A DNA stretch of 17,320 nucleotides, taken from positions 1 through 17,320 of the forward strand of contig JBHELQ010000022.1 of NCBI GenBank assembly GCA_046262995.1, written 5' to 3'. This DNA comes from JBHELQ01 sp046262995 (lineage in GTDB: Bacteria; Actinomycetota; Thermoleophilia; Solirubrobacterales; Thermoleophilaceae). Below the pieces are notes generated by a model. It saw only the letters and a list, made by a program, of their open reading frames with translations, searched no databases and was not told the DNA's origin. This document shows, one piece after another, positions 13,389 to 17,320 of this stretch (positions are counted from its first letter, which is position 1; each line of letters opens with the position of its first letter). The position numbers and the translations under genes are program-made.

Positions 13389-14620
13389 GATGTGTACTCC
13401 GCGTTGAAGCGCACGTAGGCCTCGGACAGGTCGGAGAAGAAGACCTCGGTCTCGCCGCCCTCGCCCGGCAGCGTCAGCTCGTACTCGACCTCCGAAGCCC
13501 GCACCGCCCCCTCGAGCTCCTGCTGCTCGTCCGCGGCCAGCTCGACGACCTCGCCCGCCGAGACGACCTGCCGCCCCTCGATCTGGAGGTCCACGACGAA
13601 GTGGTCGCCCGCCGGCCAGGCCTGCCCGGCGGCCTGGAGCACGCGTCCGAAGTTCGGGTCGCCACCGTGCAGGGCGGTCTTCACGAGCGGCGAGTTGGCC
13701 ACCGAGCGCGCCACGGGCTCGACCACGTCGGGGCGTCCGCGGGCGATCACCCGACCGATTCGGCCCGCGCCCTCGCCGTCGGCAACGATCGCCAGGGCGA
13801 GCTGGCGCATGAGCGCATCGATCGCCTCGCCAAGCGCCAGCTCGTCGGGAGACTCGGGCTCCACGCGCACGCCGGAGGCGCCGCTGGCCAGCGCCACCAC
13901 GGTGTCGCTCGTCGAGAGCTGCCCGTCCACGGAGATGCGGTCGAACGAGCGCTTCACGCAGACGCCCGTGAGCAGGTCGATCGTCTCGGGGGACAACGCG
14001 GCGTCGGTCTGCACGAAGCAGAACATCGTGGCGAAGCGCGGCGAAATCATTCCCGCCCCCTTCGCCTGGCCCGCCACGCGCACCGTTCCGGACGGCAGCG
14101 TCACATCCAGGCAGGCGCGCTTGGGGGCGCGGTCGCTAGTCAGGATCGCCTCCGAGAAGGACGAGGAGTCCCCGCCCAGCCCGCCGCAGGCCGCGCGCAC
14201 TCCGGCCAGCAGCGGATCCCGCGGCAGCTCGTGGCCGATCACGCCGGTCGACGCGAGCGCCACCTGATCCGGGGCGATCCCGAGCAGCTCGGCCGCCGTG
14301 GCCTGGGTGGCGCGGGCGGTCTCCAGCCCGCGCCGGCCGTCGCCGACGTTCGAGCCGCCCGAGTTCGCGACCACGGCGCGCAGGCCGTCGAGCCGCGCCT
14401 CCCTCGTCACGGTCACCGGCGCCCCCACGCGCGCGTTGCTCGTGAAGCGGGCGGTGGACGTGGTCTCGTCCGTGGCCGAGCAGAGCACGCCCACGTCGAG
14501 TCCGTCGGGCTTCAACCCCGCGGCCGCGGCCGCGGCCTGGAACCCCTGAGGCAGCCCGGCCGGCTCGGCCTCGCGGACGTGCTCGGGGCGCTGCACCCAG
14601 CGGGAGGCGAAGAAGCTCAC
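13385..14620 (-). CDS. argJ: Bifunctional ornithine acetyltransferase / N-acetylglutamate synthase
   Basis: ArgJ moves the acetyl group from N-acetylornithine to glutamate, recycling acetate; many homologues can also use acetyl-CoA. The 411-residue precursor is self-cleaved into alpha and beta chains before a conserved threonine, here T125 in LASTGVIGHELP. Other family blocks are ANSGGSNVGDG (85-95) and AILTSDRAPK (158-167), and the protein ends in FNAEYTS, like the usual ArgJ C-terminus. Start: GTG at 14620, overlapping the argC TGA as GTGA and preceded by GAGGGG at 5 nt; the longer frame to 15157 is a shadow of argC. Having argJ implies a cyclic pathway, so argE is not needed for deacetylation. 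Confidence 0.96.
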   Translation of the reverse strand: MSFFASRWVQRPEHVREAEPAGLPQGFQAAAAAAGLKPDGLDVGVLCSATDETTSTARFTSNARVGAPVTVTREARLDGLRAVVANSGGSNVGDGRRGLETARATQATAAELLGIAPDQVALASTGVIGHELPRDPLLAGVRAACGGLGGDSSSFSEAILTSDRAPKRACLDVTLPSGTVRVAGQAKGAGMISPRFATMFCFVQTDAALSPETIDLLTGVCVKRSFDRISVDGQLSTSDTVVALASGASGVRVEPESPDELALGEAIDALMRQLALAIVADGEGAGRIGRVIARGRPDVVEPVARSVANSPLVKTALHGGDPNFGRVLQAAGQAWPAGDHFVVDLQIEGRQVVSAGEVVELAADEQQELEGAVRASEVEYELTLPGEGGETEVFFSDLSEAYVRFNAEYTS

Positions 14621-15600
14621 GCGAGCCCCTCGGTCTCCGGGAGCCCGAGCATCAGGTTCAGGTCCTGCACCGCCTGGCCGGCGGCGCCCTTCCAGAGGTT
14701 GTCGATCGCAGCGAAGGCGAGCACCCGCCCGCCCGCCTTCGTCACGTGCACGCGGCAGCGGTTCGTCTCCCGGACGTCCGCCGTGGAGGGCGGCTCGTCG
14801 GCCAGGTCCACGAACGGCTCGTCGCCGTAGGCGCGCTCGTAGAGCTCGCGCAGCTCGCCGGCCTCGAGCGGAGCGTCCGTCTCCACGTAGCAGGAGGCGA
14901 GCAACCCCTGCTCCACGGGGATCAGGTGCGGCACGAAGGTGTAGGCGGCGCCGTCCGGCAGCTGGCGCTCGAGCTCGGCGCCGTGGCGATGCCCCTCGAC
15001 CTTGTACGGGTTGATGTTCTCGGCCACCGAGACGAAGTGGGTCGTCGGCGTGGCCTCCCGGCCGGCCCCGGAGACCCCGGACTTGGCGTCCACCACGACG
15101 TCCCGGATCCGCTCGCGCAGCGGCCACACGGCGAGCAGGGCGGCCGTCGGATAGCAACCGGGGACGGCCACGAGGTCGGCGTCCCGGATCTCGTCGCGGT
15201 TGGCCTCGGTCAGGCCGTAGACGGCCCCGTCGAGCAGCTCCGTTGCCTCGTGTGGCCCGTACCAGCGCTCGTAGCGCTCGCGGTCGAGCCGGAAGTCGGC
15301 GGACAGGTCGGCCACCTTCAGCCCGCGCTCCCGCAGAGCCTTGACCACGGGCGCGGCGGCGCCGTGGGGATAGCCGACGATCGCGGCGTCGGCCCGCTCG
15401 GCGAGCGCGTCCGCCTGGAGCTCCTCGAGCACGAGCGGCACGCGGTAGCGCGGATAGAGCTCGTCGTGGCGGCGGCCCGCGTCGGTCCGGGCCGTGACCG
15501 CGGTCAGCTCGAGCGAGGGGTGGCGGTGTACGAGCATGGCGGCCACCGCTCCGCCGAACCCGCTGGCGCCCACGACCGCGACCCGCCGGCGCTCAGCCAC
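14617..15600 (-). CDS. argC: N-acetyl-gamma-glutamyl-phosphate reductase
   Basis: ArgC reduces N-acetylglutamyl phosphate with NADPH to the semialdehyde used by ArgD. The 327-residue product opens with a Rossmann motif VAVVGASGFGG (7-17), has the catalytic cysteine C149 in VAVPGCYPTAALL, followed by DAKSGVSGAGRE (171-182) and ENINPYKVEGHRH (194-206) that complete the active site. Start: GTG at 15600 with a strong GGAGG 8 nt upstream. It overlaps the last 8 bp of pheT, so the arg genes are probably transcribed with pheT and coupled to its translation. No gap exists in which an ArgR operator could precede argC; any such site would have to lie inside pheT or upstream of it. Confidence 0.97.
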   Translation of the reverse strand: MAERRRVAVVGASGFGGAVAAMLVHRHPSLELTAVTARTDAGRRHDELYPRYRVPLVLEELQADALAERADAAIVGYPHGAAAPVVKALRERGLKVADLSADFRLDRERYERWYGPHEATELLDGAVYGLTEANRDEIRDADLVAVPGCYPTAALLAVWPLRERIRDVVVDAKSGVSGAGREATPTTHFVSVAENINPYKVEGHRHGAELERQLPDGAAYTFVPHLIPVEQGLLASCYVETDAPLEAGELRELYERAYGDEPFVDLADEPPSTADVRETNRCRVHVTKAGGRVLAFAAIDNLWKGAAGQAVQDLNLMLGLPETEGLA

Positions 15601-17320
15601 GGAGCTTCCCTCCCAGCTCGCCCAGACGCTGCTCGATCTCGGCCCGCAGCCCGGCCACCTCGTCGTCGGTCAGCGTGCGGTCGGGGGCGCGGAACTCCAG
15701 CCGCAGGGCGAGCGACTTCATGCCCTCGCCGAGCTGCTCGCCTCGGTAGACGTCGAACAGGCGCAGCGCGTGGAGCAGCTCGCCGCCACCCGCTCGGACC
15801 GCGCCGCTCACCTCCGCCGTGCTCACGTCCTCGGAGACGACCACGGCGATGTCCTGGAGCACGGACGGGAAGCTCGTCACGTCGTGGTAGCCGGCCACCC
15901 CGGGGGCGAGTTCCGCCACGGCCTCGACGTCGATCTCGAAGGCGGCCACCGGGCCGTCGAGCTCCCACTCCCGGAGCACGAGCGGGTGCAGCTCGCCGAG
16001 CCAGCCGAGCTCGCGCCCGCCGGTGGTCGCCACCACGGAAGCAGCGCGCCCGGGATGCAGGAACGGCGGCCCGCCCGCCTCCGCGCGCCAGGGCACGCCG
16101 GCCACGGCCATCAGCGCCTCGAGCAGGGCCCGCGCGGCGTGGAAGTCAGCGGCTGGCGCCGGCGTCCGCCAGCCGTCCGGGAGCGTCCTCCCGATCAGCG
16201 CGGCCAGGTGGTGGCGCTCCTCTGCCGGGCGGGCGCCGCGTGGCGAGCCCGCGCCCTGCTCGGGCGGCCGCGCCGCCAGGTACACGTGCGCCGACTCGAA
16301 CAGTGCGAGCTCGGAGCGCCCGTAGGCCGTGTTGCGGCGGGCCGCGTCGAGCAGTCCCGGGAGCAGCAGCGGCCGCAGGACGCTCAGGTCCTCGCTCAGC
16401 GGATTCTGAATCCGGATCGGCTCGGGCTCGCCGAGGCGGAGTCGCGCGAGCGACTCGGGCGCCGTGAACGAGTAGGAGACGCACTCGAACGAGCCGCGGT
16501 CGCGCAGCGCGTCCTCGAGCCGGCGGCGCAGCGGCTGGGTGCCGGTCAGGCGACCCACGGCCCGCTCCCGCGCCGGCAGCGTGGTCGGCAGCTTGTCCAG
16601 ACCGTGTATGCGGGCCACCTCCTCGATCAGGTCGGCCTCGCGCTGCACGTCGGAGTCGCGCCAGGGCGGGACGCTCACGGCGACGCGCTCGTCCTCCGTG
16701 CGTGGGGCGAAGCCCAGCCTGTCGAGGATCCCCGACACCTGCTCCGCGGGAATCCGCTCGCCGAGCAGCCGCTCCATGCGCTCCGGGCGCACGCTCACCT
16801 CACGCGGGCCGGCCGGCTCCGGATAGGCGTCGAGAGTGCCGGGCACCATCCGCGCCCCGCACAGGTCGACCATCAGCCGCGAGGCAAGGCGCTCGGCGGC
16901 CATCGCCAGCTCAGGGTGGAGCTGCTTCTCGAAGCGCGCCGACGCCTCGGTGCGCAGCCCAAGCTTGCGCGAGCTGCGCATGATGTTCGGTCCGACCCAG
17001 GTGGCCGCCTCCATCAACACGCGCGTCGTCTTGTCGGAGACCTCGGAGATCTGCCCGCCCATGATCCCCGCGATCCCGCTCGGGCCCTCGCCGTCGCAGA
17101 CGAGCGCCACGTCGGGATCGAAGCTCCGCTCCACGTCGTCGAGGGTCGTCATCGTCTCGCCGTCGCGCGCCCGCCGCACCACTATCCGCGAACCGCGCAC
17201 CTCCTCCAGGTCGAAGGCGTGCAGCGGCTGCCCGTACGTGAGCATCACGTAGTTCGTGATGTCGACCACGTTCGAGATCGGGCGCTGGCCCGCCGCCATC
17301 AGCCGCTGCTTCAGCCACGG
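15593..17320 (-). CDS. pheT: Phenylalanyl-tRNA synthetase beta subunit (N-terminal part outside the window)
   Basis: The visible 575 C-terminal residues run open to the window edge, so the real start and the N-terminal tRNA-binding domain lie outside; the family is about 800 residues. In order, the B3/B4 region opens with SNVVDITNYVMLTYGQPLHA and continues through SGIAGIMGG and GLRTEASARFEK. B5 follows from about 210 to 290 of the fragment (VPPWRDSDVQREADLIEEVA), then the catalytic-like core (SFECVSYSFTAPES, RIQNPLSEDLSVLR). A ferredoxin-fold anticodon-binding domain makes up the last 95 or so residues (FPSVLQDIAVVV to LTDDEV). It forms the alpha2-beta2 enzyme with PheS, whose gene is expected upstream. 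The stop overlaps argC by 8 bp. Confidence 0.97.
   Translation of the reverse strand, partial: PWLKQRLMAAGQRPISNVVDITNYVMLTYGQPLHAFDLEEVRGSRIVVRRARDGETMTTLDDVERSFDPDVALVCDGEGPSGIAGIMGGQISEVSDKTTRVLMEAATWVGPNIMRSSRKLGLRTEASARFEKQLHPELAMAAERLASRLMVDLCGARMVPGTLDAYPEPAGPREVSVRPERMERLLGERIPAEQVSGILDRLGFAPRTEDERVAVSVPPWRDSDVQREADLIEEVARIHGLDKLPTTLPARERAVGRLTGTQPLRRRLEDALRDRGSFECVSYSFTAPESLARLRLGEPEPIRIQNPLSEDLSVLRPLLLPGLLDAARRNTAYGRSELALFESAHVYLAARPPEQGAGSPRGARPAEERHHLAALIGRTLPDGWRTPAPAADFHAARALLEALMAVAGVPWRAEAGGPPFLHPGRAASVVATTGGRELGWLGELHPLVLREWELDGPVAAFEIDVEAVAELAPGVAGYHDVTSFPSVLQDIAVVVSEDVSTAEVSGAVRAGGGELLHALRLFDVYRGEQLGEGMKSLALRLEFRAPDRTLTDDEVAGLRAEIEQRLGELGGKLRG

Noticed and set aside
14621..15157. 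In-frame upstream extension of argJ
   Set aside because: It is a frame-shifted shadow of argC; the GTG at 14620 overlaps the argC stop and has a ribosome binding site.
1..17320. CRISPR array, tRNA, rRNA, insertion sequence or prophage
   Set aside because: No spaced direct repeat series, cloverleaf, transposase, integrase or terminal repeats were seen on either strand; gene content is core metabolism and replication.

Overview
The window is very GC-rich and almost entirely coding. Gene content and order point to an actinobacterium, and I infer a deep-branching, Thermoleophilia-like lineage. The main reason is the pheT-argC-argJ-argB-argD run, because pheST next to an arg cluster is well known in Actinomycetota. 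A DnaE with an intact PHP metal site, an SPW-repeat-like membrane protein and many GTG starts also fit. I saw no insertion sequence, prophage, CRISPR array, tRNA or rRNA. This is a core-genome region, not a mobile island.

Layout. Positions 1-536 (minus) hold an Rrf2-type regulator and, 3 bp downstream, the start of an OsmC-family gene cut by the window edge. Diverging from them is a VanZ-like gene whose stop overlaps the start of a NarL-type sensor kinase (555-2155, plus). The kinase converges on an HDOD-LuxR fusion (2152-3231, minus). Upstream of that is gltX (3304-4581, minus), which diverges from the endonuclease IV gene nfo (4591-5469, plus). Past a stem-loop come a nine-cysteine protein of unknown function (5534-5926, minus) and dnaE (5946-9386, minus). 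dnaE diverges from the SPW-like gene (9463-9855, plus). From 9852 to the right edge everything is on the minus strand. In transcription order it is pheT (5' end missing), argC, argJ, argB, argD, a 50-bp dyad, argG and a 56-residue membrane protein coupled to argG.

How the genes work together. argJ, argB, argC, argD and argG cover acetyl transfer, acetylglutamate kinase, reductase, aminotransferase and argininosuccinate synthase. argF, argR and argH, which often follow argD and argG in actinobacteria, are not next to them here. gltX and pheT charge tRNAs. nfo and dnaE serve DNA repair and replication. The Rrf2/OsmC pair looks like a redox or stress unit. The kinase has no adjacent receiver-domain regulator.

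The most notable signals are listed here. (1) Several operon-first genes have a TANNNT -10 element 6-9 nt before the start codon and no Shine-Dalgarno, as expected for leaderless mRNAs, while most operon-internal genes carry GGAG-type sites. (2) GltX lacks the segment that holds the zinc-binding cysteines in other bacterial enzymes. (3) Two convergent gene pairs share a single CTAG for both stop codons. (4) An 11-bp direct repeat lies across the 18-bp Rrf2/vanZ divergent promoter. (5) A 50-bp symmetric dyad lies between argD and argG. (6) Two small genes are of unknown function. I found no clear new multi-gene system.
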